Assembly: GCF_907164915.1 (NCBI RefSeq)
Contig: NC_061862.1
Location: 121,981,533 to 122,045,532, forward strand
Length of the DNA: 64,000 nt
Direction: 5' to 3'
From: Impatiens glandulifera
Taxonomy: Eukaryota; Streptophyta; Magnoliopsida; Ericales; Balsaminaceae
How positions within the stretch are numbered: position 1 is the stretch's first letter; every line of letters begins with the position of its first letter. This document shows, piece by piece, positions 25,201 to 35,843 of the stretch. The position numbers and the translations under genes are program-made. The notes beneath the pieces were generated by a model. It saw nothing but the letters and a program-made list of their open reading frames with translations, was not told where the DNA came from and searched no databases.

Positions 25201-26363
25201 TATATGGAATAACCACCTGGATTTGAGAAAAATGATGGTCCCTAGTTGGTTTGTAGACTTAAGAAGGCACTATATGGATCAAAGCAAGTCACGCATGCTT
25301 GGTATGGAAAGAATGCAGAATATCTTCAATTTGGTAGGTACAGAACTTTAGTATTCGACTCAAGTCTATATATCAAGAAGCATCAATGACAGATGGTGGC
25401 GGTTCTTTTATAAGTGGATGACATAATCTTGACGGGCAATAATTATGATGAGATTGTTCGACTACAATATGAGCTCTTGCTTTTCTTTGAGATGAAGAAG
25501 CTTGGTGAACTTGGAACTTTTCTTGGTCTATAAATAAAAAATTCGAGAAAGGTTTGTTTGTATCGTAGATCAACTACGCAAATAAGTTGGTAGATAAATT
25601 TGGTGTGACAAATGGAAAAAAGAGTTATACTCCTCTTTACATAAATCCCAAACTCAGTTGAGACGAAGGAACATGTCTACCAAATCCTCATCTGTATCGT
25701 GCTCTTGTGGAAAGTGTGATTTATCTGACTAAAACAAGGTCTGACATTGCTTATGCGGTTGGAATGGTGAGTCAATACATATAGGAGTCAAGGAAACCAC
25801 ACATCGAGGAAGAGAATAAATTATGAAGTATATTAACGCCTCACTAAATATAGGTCTACTCTACGAGAAAGATGCAGAATTTGTCTTATAAGGATTTACG
25901 GACACTAACTTTGCTAAAGATCAAGACAATTGAAGGTCCACATCTTGGTTTTTTTTTGTGGAAACACTAGCATATATTGGAGTAGTATGAAGAAAGGATC
26001 GGTATCCTTATCTACGAAAAAAGCGAATACAAAGCATCAGCTCATGCAACACATGAGTGCATATGAGTTCGTAGACTCTTGGAGGATCTTCATGTCAAGT
26101 TTGATCAGTATGTTCCTATCCATAGAGATAATTTGAGTGCTATTAAATTGACTTCAAATCATGTGTTTCATGCGAGGACAAAACACATTGAGTTAGAGTG
26201 TCACTTTATTCGTGAAAAGGTAATAGAGGGAATTATTGAGATGGTTGTAGTAATGAATGAAGACAATGTTGCTGATAATTTCACAAAAGCACTTCTTAAG
26301 GGTCCTTTCGAAGATCTACAATCCAAATTAGGACTAGTTCATCGGGCATCACTTTAAGGGGAG
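22290..26363 (+). pseudogene. Copia element, gag-pol with full domain order but many lesions
   Basis: Domains in order: gag at 22340-22620 (NYRIWKTCMESYL, LWDIVVDDNEAALEY) and a zinc knuckle at 23056-23103 (CFRCGKTRHFKKNC, CX2CX4HX4C). Then come a protease region near 23260, pre-integrase at 23660-23805 (WYERLGNLNMTKLSVM, CEGCQYGKAH), and integrase at 23840-24620 (DNGGEFCSKDF; FGSIFYVHIP). RT is at 24820-25560 (LWQLDVKNAFLYGELD) and RNase H runs to 26357, ending EDNVADNFTKALLKGPFEDL. Several in-frame stops and frameshifts occur (for example at 23804 and 25211), so it is not autonomous now. It is antisense to the FUL-like gene and inside its first intron. Confidence 0.8.
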
Positions 26364-26516
26364 TGTTAGAAACTAAAGTGATTATAATAATAATAAATGT
26401 GTTTTTTTCATTATCAAGTGTCTCTTAGATTATTCAAATCTCTTGAATTATCTCTAGTAAATGAGGCATTTTTTACGATTTCAATTATCGAAGTAATGAT
26501 TATAAGTTCCTTGACA
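26364..26516 (+). repeat. Copia 3' LTR with internal deletion
   Basis: The LTR starts TGTTAGAAACTAAAG after the polypurine tract AAGGGGAG and ends CCTTGACA, matching both ends of the 289-bp LTR at 22001-22289. About 136 bp of the middle, including the promoter-like box, is missing. Confidence 0.75.
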
Positions 26517-28089
26517 TGATTTAAAATGAGCTTGTGATGTTTAAGAGAAGTACCAAAGAAATATGACAATTAACTCATTTATCTTGAGCAAGAATAAAAG
26601 GTAAATAGGTGATAAAAACAACTTCTAATATGAGAGACAGTTGTTATTTATTTTTAGATATAAATTTTTTATTCGATGCAATTTAATTATTTTATTTGTG
26701 AAACAAAATTTTCAATTTTATTTTACATAACTCTTTCAAAAGACATATTGAGATTTGAATTTTAATCAAATTACATTATAAAACCCTAGTTAAAAAAAAA
26801 TGAAAAGATTGTTTATGTGACATAGACAATATAATATAGCATTGGAGAACTTAACCTATTAGGAACACTCATTAAGTTTGTCGATTGAAAGAAATTCTAA
26901 TGAATTATTGTTTTTATAACCATCTTTTTTTTTTGTCTTTATTATTATTTTAAAAAATAAAAAGATTGTCATTATTATTATCAATCAATTTGTGTGTATA
27001 TTTTTTATTTTAAAGTATTAACCTTTTTACTTTAATATCTATATGACATTATATATTTAGTTTATTTTAACTTTTAATATATATGTATTTCAAGATAATA
27101 CATTATAACTATTTTTTCAATAACTATATATATTAATTTTAATATTAAAGTTTGTATATATATAATAAAATTCAAGATAATACATTATAACTATTTTTTC
27201 AATAACTATATATATTAATTTTAATATTAAAGTTTGTATATATATAATAGAAATTATATATTTTAAAATTCAAGATATTTTTATACATAAATCTATATAT
27301 AGGGTACAATTTAAAATAAATTATTTTAAGAAGATCTTGTCATCACAGGCATGACTAAAATGAAACAAACTATTGACCAAGATAGATTTAGATGACAAGA
27401 GAAACCAAGGTAGTGTGATCAAAATTAGATGTGTAATAAAAGATGGAACTTTCAACTTTGAACTTTTTTTTATTGAATGTGAGGCCGATATAATTAAAAT
27501 ACTTATGTTTAACTAAAATATTAGACTAAAGCATATTCATATGAAATGAATATACATGATTATCTTAAAATATAAAGTAACAATTTGATGATTTAAATCA
27601 TTATAAATTAAAGAAAAATTAATTGTAAATGAGAAAAGATTAATACATTATTTTGTTGATGACACTTCATTCCATAGTGAGGTAACAAAGAATGTCTTGT
27701 ATGAATAAAATGTCACAAAGAATGTAATGTGTAAATAATTAAAATTTCTCACATCACTATTTATTAACTAAAATATATTTTTTTTAAAATAAATATTTTT
27801 TTCCTTATATATTAATACTATTTCAATTTTTTTTTTTATCAAAAAATTAACTTTCTTAAAATTACTACCATTCAACATTTTTTTAAATAAACCAGTAAAC
27901 TCAAACCGAACTACCTCTTACATTACTGACCCATAAGTATCGAAAGTTAGGAGAATGAGAAAGTTTTTTTTTCTAAATTTAATCTATGTTCTTGTGTGGA
28001 AGTATTAGAATGATAAAATGTTGGAATCTTATTTTTGGGAGACAACTAAGGAAATATGTGCTAAGAAGTCTTTCATTGTCATTTAGATT
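26517..28089. other. AT-rich intronic sequence, one short tandem duplication
   Basis: No coding content is seen. Two copies of an 82-bp unit starting CAAGATAATACATTATAAC occur at 27091 and 27173. The rest is low-complexity AT-rich DNA. Confidence 0.45.
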
Positions 28090-28650
28090 GTTGGATTGGA
28101 AAAGGTTGTGGCATGTATAATGGTAGTTGAAATTGAAGGATTCAATAATCAAATTAGTGAAAAAAGGTGCATATATAGGATGAATTTTTTTGTGGAATCA
28201 CCTACTAATGATTTTCAATGGAGGATACCATTCAAAATCTCTGTAAATGCTTGGTTGTTTCTCAATGATGCTATGCTATCAATGAACAAGCTGTTTTGAG
28301 AGATCAAAGGGTCTTACCTACTGGCTAGTAGGTGTACCTTTTGTCAATATGAGGAGGGAGATGCATTGAATTTTTTTCCTTGGTGTTAGTTCTTGTTGAA
28401 GTAAGGAATTTGGCAGCCTCAAAATCCTGGGTGGGAATGATTAATACTCCATTATCTTGGAGAGATTTCTTCAAGACTTGGTTCTCACTTGCTACCACAA
28501 AGATGAAAAGAAGAATTATGAGATATGGCATCACTTGGAGGAAGCAAGAGAGATTGTAGTACTTGGAGAAATTATAGCATTTGTTTTTTTGAATTCATCA
28601 CTATGTATTAATTGGACATTATTTTATTCCTGGTACATTTCTTTTCTCTT
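28090..28650 (+). pseudogene. LINE zf-RVT region scrap
   Basis: Patches in changing frames follow the plant LINE zinc-binding (zf-RVT) pattern: FQWRIPFKISVNAWLFLNDA at about 28217-28276, then SRCTFCQYEEGDALNFF at about 28325-28380, where CTFC supplies the first cysteine pair, and a degraded C-terminal part to 28650. There is no upstream RT core. It is plus strand, within the FUL-like intron. Confidence 0.5.
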
Positions 28651-30230
28651 TAACTTGTATTAAAAATAAAAATCTCAATATACAAGCATTTTTTTAATGG
28701 TAGGTTAAAAATAAAAAGAAATCAAAATAATAGCTGTTGAAGCTCTTGTGTAAAATGTTATATGAAACTCAAACACCACAAACAATAGAAGTATAATTAA
28801 TTGATTTCAAGTATTCTAAATAAGATAAATGCTCAAGTAAGAAATTATTTTCTGTCAGAATAATGTTAAGTTTGAAGATCAAAACTAGCACTAGGAGATC
28901 TTTTGAGTTTTTTTTTCTTTATAAAAAATATACTTTATCATATCATATTTTATTTCAATAACCACTCAATTTATCAATTACAATACTAAAATATATTTAT
29001 TTTATATTTATAAGTTTAAATAAAAATACATTATAATAATTCAACCAATTAAAATAGTAAGATAAATATAATGTTTTATCTCGTCATCCCGCCTCCTCCT
29101 TTCTCATGGCTTTGGATTACATGACTCCAACCCACTAAAGAGTTGTGCGGGCACCTTCCTATATATATATATATATATGCAAGAGGGTCAATGACTTTGT
29201 TGTAGTCACAATTTAGGTTCAATAAGAGATCACACCTATTTGGAACATTATTGAGGTCCGCAAGAGTTTTCGATGTCCAACAAGGAGAAGAAAATATTGA
29301 ACTACCTTATAATCGAAAGAGAAAAGGACGGGTAATCATTAGTTTTTATATATTAAATGTCATTATTTTTTTAAGCACAAAATTATTTCATTAGTGAATT
29401 GTATAGAAGGCAAAACAAAAAAAAAACAATTGGATGAAAACAGAAAAAAAGAAAAAAAAAGTTGATATAACATATGTAGTCATAATTAGTGAAATTCAGA
29501 ATAAAACTTTAAGAAACAAAGCAAATCATTCACAATGCTCACAAGATCACGAATCTTATTTCATAACATCTCTTATGCTATTGTAATCATCCGTGCTATG
29601 AATTTTGAACATCTCTTTTCAACTCTTTACCTTTCTATTTCTCTCAACTTTCTCATCAATGTGATTTGTATGTGTGTTCTTGTTATACCTCAAAAGGGGT
29701 GTTTCAAACTAACCTCATTCATTCACATCTTCTCATAACATAAAGGAACTTCCTTTGGTGCTCTCTAATCATAAGTTGGACTCAAAGGCGGGACACAACA
29801 AAATTCACAAGCCATTTCTCTTAACTAATTTGGATTCCATCTCATTTTATCAGTTATGATTTTCTTCAATTTCACCCAAACGATCAAAATTTGAAAATTA
29901 TCACCATCGCTTATCCCAAAAGGCTTGATGAATGCTCAAACTTGAAACATTTGCATCTACATAATGAAGGCGATGAAGTGAAGCGCCCTCGTCGATGATG
30001 ATAATGATGGGTTCCATGAATACGATTATCCTAACAACCACATTTAGGAATGATTGCCTTAAGCTTGTGGAGCAAAGATTGTCGTAGTTAACCCGATATT
30101 CATGTTGCGGTTAGAAGAAGAATAAATGAATTATCCTCTCCAAAGAGATTTGGTTTTGTCGATAACAATTGTTTATTTGTCAATAACAATTGTTTCTATG
30201 TTTAAAATACCTAAACAGATAGAAATACTG
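28651..30230. other. Intronic stretch, nothing firmly recognised
   Basis: The stretch contains an (AT)n microsatellite at about 29160-29178 and AT-rich sequence. Short open frames around 29535-29738 have no recognisable domain. Weakly protein-like sequence at 29860-30000 could not be assigned. Confidence 0.35.
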
Positions 30231-30234
30231 ACTA

Positions 30235-30330
30235 TAGTGAAGTGCTTGACTTGAGAAACAACAACTAATTGAATGGACCAATTGCAATTGAACTTACACT
30301 ATTGAAATTTTTGAAAAAATTGTCAGTTTC
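30235..30330 (+). pseudogene. Leucine-rich-repeat gene scrap
   Basis: One reading frame gives LDLRNNN, a stop, then LNGPIAIELTLLKFLKKLS. Ignoring the stop, this follows the plant extracellular LRR consensus LxLxxNxLxGxIPxxLxxLxxLxxL over one repeat. It looks like a relic of an LRR receptor-type gene, too short to place further. Confidence 0.35.
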
Positions 30331-30679
30331 TTTTCTGCAACACTTGTGATTTTTCTTTATTAACAAATGAATAATTGTGTTTTTAGTGTTTGAAGAGAGT
30401 AAAATGTTTAGTATGTATTTGAACCGGAGTTCAGAACCACACTACTATTGTTTAATAAGAGTCAGGTCCGGCTTGGAGAGGGTCCAACTAGGGAAGGTAG
30501 GGAGGGAACTTACGGGGAAGACAAAGAGAGAAGGAACAAGAGAAATATTTAAAGAAAAATTAAAGTTCGTTTTAATATGAATAAAGTTGTATTAAAAAAA
30601 AACACTTGGATTATATGTGTGACATGCCAAATGTGGCTTTTTTTTTTCAGTTTATAATTACAATCAATTTTAATAAATA

Positions 30680-31524
30680 CTAGTATGTATCCCGTACATT
30701 TGCACGAGTAATAATATAAAAAATCGTGAAAAAAATATTACAGTAAAAATGTGATAGCATTTTTTATTTTATTTTTAACCGTTTTAAGTTTAAAGGCAGG
30801 TCAACTCACAATTCGACTCAAGTATCCATTTACTCTCATATTGCAGAACGATCTCTACAAAATTGATACAGTTTAGAGTTCACTTCTTTCTCATACTATG
30901 AGTGAAAGGGAAAATATAAAGACTAACATTAAAGTAGCACAGAAGAGACTTACTATATCCATATGAATTATGTCCCCTATCTCTATAAATATGACGAAAT
31001 TCTTCCATTATTATTCACTAATAATAGTGAAATTTATAGCAAAGAGTCAAAAGAGAATTATGATCTATTAAAAATTATTGATGAAACATCATGTTCATCA
31101 AATTTGATGTTGAATTTAAAATATAAAGTCTTATTAGTCTAGTTGGTTACAAGGTTGTATTTTCTTTTGTTAAGTTGCAAATTCGAACAATATCTATAAC
31201 ATTTTTAATTTTATTTTTAACCGTTTTAAGTTTATGGGCGGTTCAACCCACAATCTGACCCAAGTATCCATTTACTCTCACATATATATCCAAATTAACC
31301 ACAGCACTCATCCCGACAATCCGAAAACATTTAAAATTAAGTATCATTATATATATATAAATAACACATTTTTGTCGAATTCATATCTAAATGTTTTCAA
31401 TTCATTAGTAAATTTGATAACTCCAAAATTTTTGTATGAAAATATGGTATTTTTTCCATATATTATTATACCCCTTATAAAACCATTAATTTGATAATGA
31501 ATTTTTTATATAAAAACATCTCCC

Positions 31525-31555
<31 letters not shown>

Positions 31556-31745
31556 ATGATATTTAATTTTTAAAATGTTCGGATTATCGGATCGAGAACT
31601 GTGCTTAATTTGAATATATATGTGAGAGTAGTTGGATATTTAGGTAGGATTATGGATTGACCCGCTAAAAACTTAAAACGGTTATGTATGTTTCGAAATT
31701 GCAACATAACAAAACAAGTATACCCTTTAAATAAGTGTGATTGGG
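30680..31745. repeat. Interspersed tRNA-like repeat copies, one pair inverted
   Basis: A repeat beginning with the word TATGTATCCCGTACATTTGC occurs here (30684) and at 33090. Its body, including GTTTATGGGCGGTTCAACCC and AAGTATCCATTTACTCTCAC, is present at about 30780-30850 (partial) and 31130-31345 (plus). It recurs in inverse orientation at about 31560-31745. The inverted pair with its ~215-bp loop could fold back in the FUL-like primary transcript. The internal TCTAGTTGGTTACAAGG and AATTCGAAC stretches resemble RNA polymerase III A and B boxes. Confidence 0.55.
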
Positions 31746-32429
31746 ATGTGCTTTACCGAAAGATAATAGACCGGTAACAATTGAAAGTGGTTAAAAAATA
31801 TAAATTAAATATTTGATTAACCAAAGTGTAAGGTCACGATAATAAATATTAAAAATTATGAATCAGATATTTAATAAACCAAAGTAAAAGTATAAGGAAA
31901 CGAGATAAGAAGTTTATTGGAAAAAAAATATGTGATAAGATATGCAAAAGATTAGTTATTTTACCGAAATAAATAAAATGTGAAATGAAAAATGAAAAAT
32001 TTTAATATATCGTGATTTATTAAGAATTTTAAATATACATATTATTATAATTTTTTTAAAATTTATTTTAGGAAATTTTTCTAATAAGACTAATTAGAGA
32101 TTAACTAATAACATACGGTTCAATAATAAAGTATGCTAATTGTAGCTAAGATGAATTTACTATTTATTAGTGACAGAACAATGTGATCTAGAAGTGTCTA
32201 ATTGGTCTAGCTATATATATATCTATTTCATAGTCCATATATAGACACACACCTCTTGTGTAATTTGAACAAACAACTCATTGATTGATAGAAAGGATAT
32301 CACTTATATATATTTCCCATAAAGAACTAACTGCAACTGAGATAAATGAAAGGATATCACTTATCTAAATTATCATATTATGCTATGCAAAGAAACAATG
32401 AACAAGAATCTTATATATATAGCTTTTAA
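31746..32429. other. 5' end of FUL-like intron 1, AT-rich
   Basis: No ORF or transposon motif is seen. The words GAAAGGATATCACTTAT occur twice (about 32292 and 32351). A (TA)n stretch lies near 32211-32222. Confidence 0.35.
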
Positions 32430-32447
32430 GAGAGAGAGAGAGAATAC

Positions 32448-32632
32448 CAGGAATCGGTGGCGTATTCAAAGAGCTTGCCTTTGGGAGAAAAGATGATCAA
32501 GGCGACATCAGCATCACAAAGAACAGAGATCTCATGAGCTTTCTTGAGCAAACCAGATCGCCTTTTGGAAAAGGTGACTTGCCGATTGATCTTATTTTCT
32601 ATTCTCTTCAGCTGAACCTTACCTCTTCCCAT
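32448..32632 (-). CDS. FUL: FRUITFULL-like MADS-box gene, exon 1 (MADS domain)
   Basis: ATG is at 32632. The 185-nt exon encodes 61 codons plus two bases: [19 protein letters not shown], then the [20 protein letters not shown] core and [11 protein letters not shown]. This is a complete type II MADS DNA-binding and dimerisation domain; the only unusual position I noticed is Asp in CDADVALI where Glu is common. The length and ending (…TDS plus TG of a split Cys codon) are those of AP1/FUL exon 1. The donor is CCTG|GTATTC. Exon 2 is 22 kb away at 10350. The open frame continuing past the donor to 32426 is intron read-through. Confidence 0.95.
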
Positions 32633-33084
32633 TTTGATCTTCTTTAATTTCGACCCACCTGGCCTCCTCTCTCTAGGACAAGTTAAGGGTATAAATATGG
32701 GAAGCTGCTCAATAATTCAATTCCATATATTTCCTTCTGGTACTACTGTTGTCGAGTGTATATAAATAGGGGGAAAAGGCTAGGTTAGATAGAGAGAGAA
32801 GTTGAAAACTTAGATGCGGGGAAAGAGCGGTATTGGAAAACAAAGGCAGTTTCGTCAAAATGGTTGTCGATTTTTCATTGGCTGACGGGACTTATTATAT
32901 TGTTCTTGTCTCTTCTATAGACCACACACATCTCAATCCCTCTTCGCACGTACATTGCGGTCGGATATTGGGATTTCACCGTCTAATTTGGTTTTTGAAT
33001 ATTTTAATATTTCAAATTCAAAATTTTTATTTTATTATTTCTTTATTAAATAATTAAATTTATTAATTAAAATATTAATATAAT
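32633..33084 (-). promoter_or_regulatory. 5' UTR and proximal promoter of the FUL-like gene
   Basis: This is sequence upstream of the minus-strand ATG at 32632. CT/GA-rich tracts occur at about 32666-32674 and 32790-32801. AT boxes CCCATATTTATACC (about 32686-32700) and CCTATTTATATAC (about 32758-32770) could serve as TATA elements. Both read as canonical TATAAATA on the opposite strand, so the direction is ambiguous. No perfect CArG box (CC followed by six A/T then GG) was found by eye. Confidence 0.35.
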
Positions 33085-33924
33085 TAATATGTATCCCGTA
33101 CATTTGCACGATTAATAATAATAATATAAAAAATTGTAAAAAAATATTACCGTAAAATTTTTATGGGCGGGTCAACCCATAATCTGACCCAAGTATCCAT
33201 TTACTCTCACATATATCCAAATTAACCACAGCTCTCGACCCGGCAATCCAGACACTTTAAAAATTAAGCATCATTATATAGATTAGTTAGTAAAAAAGTT
33301 AAACTTATATTGTTAAAATGTCGAACTTATATTGTTAAAATGTCACGCGTTTATCAAATTTTGGGTTGAATTTAAAATATAAAGTGTTATTAGCCTAGTT
33401 GGTTAAAAAGTTGTACTTGTTTTGTTAGGTTGCAAGTTCGAACTATAGCTATAGTATTTTTAATTTTATTTTTAACCGTTTTAAATTTATGAGCGAGTCA
33501 ACCCATAATCCGACTCAAGTATCTATTTATTCTCACATATATCCAAATTAACCACAGCTCAAGATCCGGCAATCCGGACACTTTAAAAATTAAGCATCAT
33601 TATATAGATTAGTTAGTTAAAAAGTTAAACTTATATTGTTAAAATGTCGAACTTATATTGTTAAAATGTCACGCGTTTATCAAATTTTGGGTTAAATTTA
33701 AAATATAAAGTGTTATTAGCTTAGTTGGTTAAAAACTTGTACTTGTTTTGTTAGGTTGCAGGTTCGAACCATATCTATAGCATTTTTAATTTTATTTTTA
33801 GCCGTTTTAAATTTATGAGCGAGTCAACCCACAATCCGATCCAAGTATCCATTTATTTTCACATATATCCAAATTAACCACCGCTCTCGATCCGGAAATC
33901 CGGACACTTTAATTAAATTAAGTA

Positions 33925-33965
<41 letters not shown>
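33085..33965 (+). repeat. tRNA-like repeat array upstream of the FUL-like gene, period about 326 bp
   Basis: A unit containing GTGTTATTAGC(C/T)TAGTTGG, AGGTTGCA(A/G)GTTCGAAC, ACCGTTTTAAATTTATGAGC and CTCACATATATCCAAATTAACCAC is repeated in tandem. The word GATTAGTTAG recurs at 33281 and 33607 (326 bp apart) and a third partial unit runs to about 33930. In the last unit TAGCTTAGTTGG (33717-33728) and GGTTCGAACC (33761-33770) are a good A box and B box at tRNA-like spacing, suggesting a SINE origin. A (TA)n run at about 33930-33962 ends the array. It lies 0.45-1.3 kb upstream of the start codon. Confidence 0.6.
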
Positions 33966-33967
<2 letters not shown>

Positions 33968-35628
33968 TTTAAATTTATTATTTATTATTTTTATTATCTT
34001 TAAAATAATGCAAAATTTTCTAAATCTGAGCCATACTTCTTTTTCTATTTCCTTCTCTCAAATAAAAGATACTCATTTCGTCTTGTCATTTTCTCTATTA
34101 GATGTTTGTCTCTAATTTAATAATTTTTACTTTAATTGATATTTCTACTAATTTCATAACAATTAATGAAAATAGTGCTTCTTAAAAACTTAAATAAAGT
34201 TTCTTGTTTGGGTACAACAAAAATAACATCCATAACGGAAGAGAGACAAGGAAACCAACTACTGAAAATTACAAACAAAAAGTTACCAACAATTTTTTTG
34301 ATGTAGATTATTCTTTTTTGAAATAATTCATTTTTTTTAATTATTTTGAAATGAATTAATTAGTTACTTGAGTAAAAATAAATTATTTATTTATTATTTT
34401 AAGTTTTATAAAAAAGATAAAGTAAAAATATTATCAATTTTAGTGGAAGATTTTAATAAAATAAATTATTGAGTTGTAATATGATAAGTAATTATAACTT
34501 TCAACAAATAATCACTTGAGTGTTTTTGTTGACAAAGAATTTCGTACCCTCCATACCAAAAAAATGAAATTCAAAGCTCACTTCTAACTGTAAAATTCTC
34601 TGTGCACCTTGGTTGGGCTCATTGAGGAATTGTCCTCATATTTAGTATTTACATATATATTTTTCGCTCTCTTAATATTCAAACGTTGACGATATCTATA
34701 AGACATCGTAATTGGTCTGAGGCACATGTCTTACCTTCTGCTCAAATGCTCTTACGGTAGAAGACGAGGAATTTGATTGATAAGCTCAGCCCTAGTAATT
34801 TAAAAAATATTTTGTTGATTAGGGTTTTCTAAATCCTCGACTTACTTTTCTCTTTAATCTCGTAACACGATGTGATTAAATAACTCACTTGGGAGTCGTC
34901 TCACTAAAATTGAGATGAGGAACCGAAAAAGAATGTGACAAAGTTGATATACGTGTGACACTATTTTGAAAAATTTTAAAGAAATTCTTTTGGACTCGGT
35001 GTTCAACTACGTGTGGGAAATGGTGTCGACGCTACGGCTCACACGCCCGTCCAAATTGACGGTCTATATTTCAAAAGAAATTTGGCATTTCTAAGATATG
35101 ACATGACATTTTACACAATTTTTATAAATTTAAATTCTAAATTTAATCTCGTTTCTACTCTAATAATTCTACTTATGCCCTAACTGAGGATCTAAATGAA
35201 AAAGAAATCTTTTCATTCCTAAAATACATCTAGACTCTAACCTTAGTATATTTGAATTTTATTTTGATTTAGTCTGTAGTATAGGTGGCAGAACCAAAAA
35301 CTAATCAACAATTTAAGTAAAAAAATTGTTAAAACCTGAAATATCTCCAAAATTTCAAATTAACAAACCAAAAACTCAAAAATAATGTATGAATCATCAT
35401 GAAATTTTCCTTATATTTTTTGGACACATGTATCATGAGTTATAGACACTACAAGTTAAGCTAAATGAAGTAAATAACCAAACAAACCCTAAATAAAATT
35501 TCCGAGTTCTATAAATTGTAGAAAAATATCCTGAATCATTTTTATTTATTTTAACTTTTTTAGAAATGTTTAAGGTTTCATTAGATAAAAAATGGCTTAA
35601 AATTTAAAAATTGCCAAATGAAGTTCAT
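33966..35628. other. Intergenic, no gene recognised
   Basis: AT-rich sequence without a long ORF. Around 34880-35060 there is a less AT-rich patch (ACTTGGGAGTCG, ACGTGTGGGAAATGG, CGGCTCACACGCCCG) reminiscent of plant LTR-element leader sequence, but not enough to call one. The left end of the MULE begins at about 35629. Confidence 0.35.
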
Positions 35629-35843
35629 ATCTTCTGCTACCGATTGCCGTGTTCCCCTGTGGCGGACCAATCAGATTGCAGCATTATTAATTTAATAATA
35701 AATCAATCTGGGCAGGAGACGGAGGGAGGGAGAATCCGGAATCCGGGTTTAGGCCCGGGTTCACACTAGACGCCGTTAACGGAAGCGCCCGTTAACGCCA
35801 GGAAATAATATAATATTCAGATGATAAACAGATAAGATATCTT
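35629..35843 (+). repeat. MULE left terminal inverted repeat
   Basis: The repeat begins ATCTTCTGCTACCGATTGCC and includes GTTAACGGAAGCGCCCGTTAACG, itself a small palindrome (about 35778-35800). It ends in AAGATATCTTCGCTC. It matches the right end base for base as far as I compared, which suggests recent transposition or gene conversion. Confidence 0.92.

Larger units (their letters stand above)
10351..32447 (-). other. First intron of the FUL-like gene, about 22.1 kb
   Basis: The donor at 32447 (CCTG then GTATTC) and acceptor ending at 10351 (TTGCAG then TATGGAG) join the split Cys codon TG|T, giving the expected TDSCMES junction of the AP1/FUL family. The intron contains LINE fragments (10.9 and 28.1 kb), several decayed copia elements (11.7-26.5 kb), an LRR scrap (30.2 kb) and tRNA-like repeats (30.7-31.7 kb). 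Most retroelements run antisense to the gene. A (GA)n tract at 32430-32443 lies just inside the donor. In cereals, intron 1 of the related VRN1 gene carries vernalisation control; whether this intron regulates is not known. Confidence 0.85.

Noticed and set aside
32686..32770. A definite TATA box or CArG box for the FUL-like gene
   Set aside because: The AT boxes read better on the opposite strand and no perfect CArG consensus was found, so only an uncertain promoter region is listed.
34880..35060. Possible LTR-retrotransposon leader (ACTTGGGAGTCG...)
   Set aside because: Only a few words are reminiscent of such leaders; no LTR pair, PBS or coding sequence is nearby.
35610..35628. Possible 8-10-bp target duplication of the MULE
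   Set aside because: Left flank (GAAGTTCAT) and right flank (CTGAACTGA) share only scattered bases in direct orientation at any shift I tried, so none is claimed.
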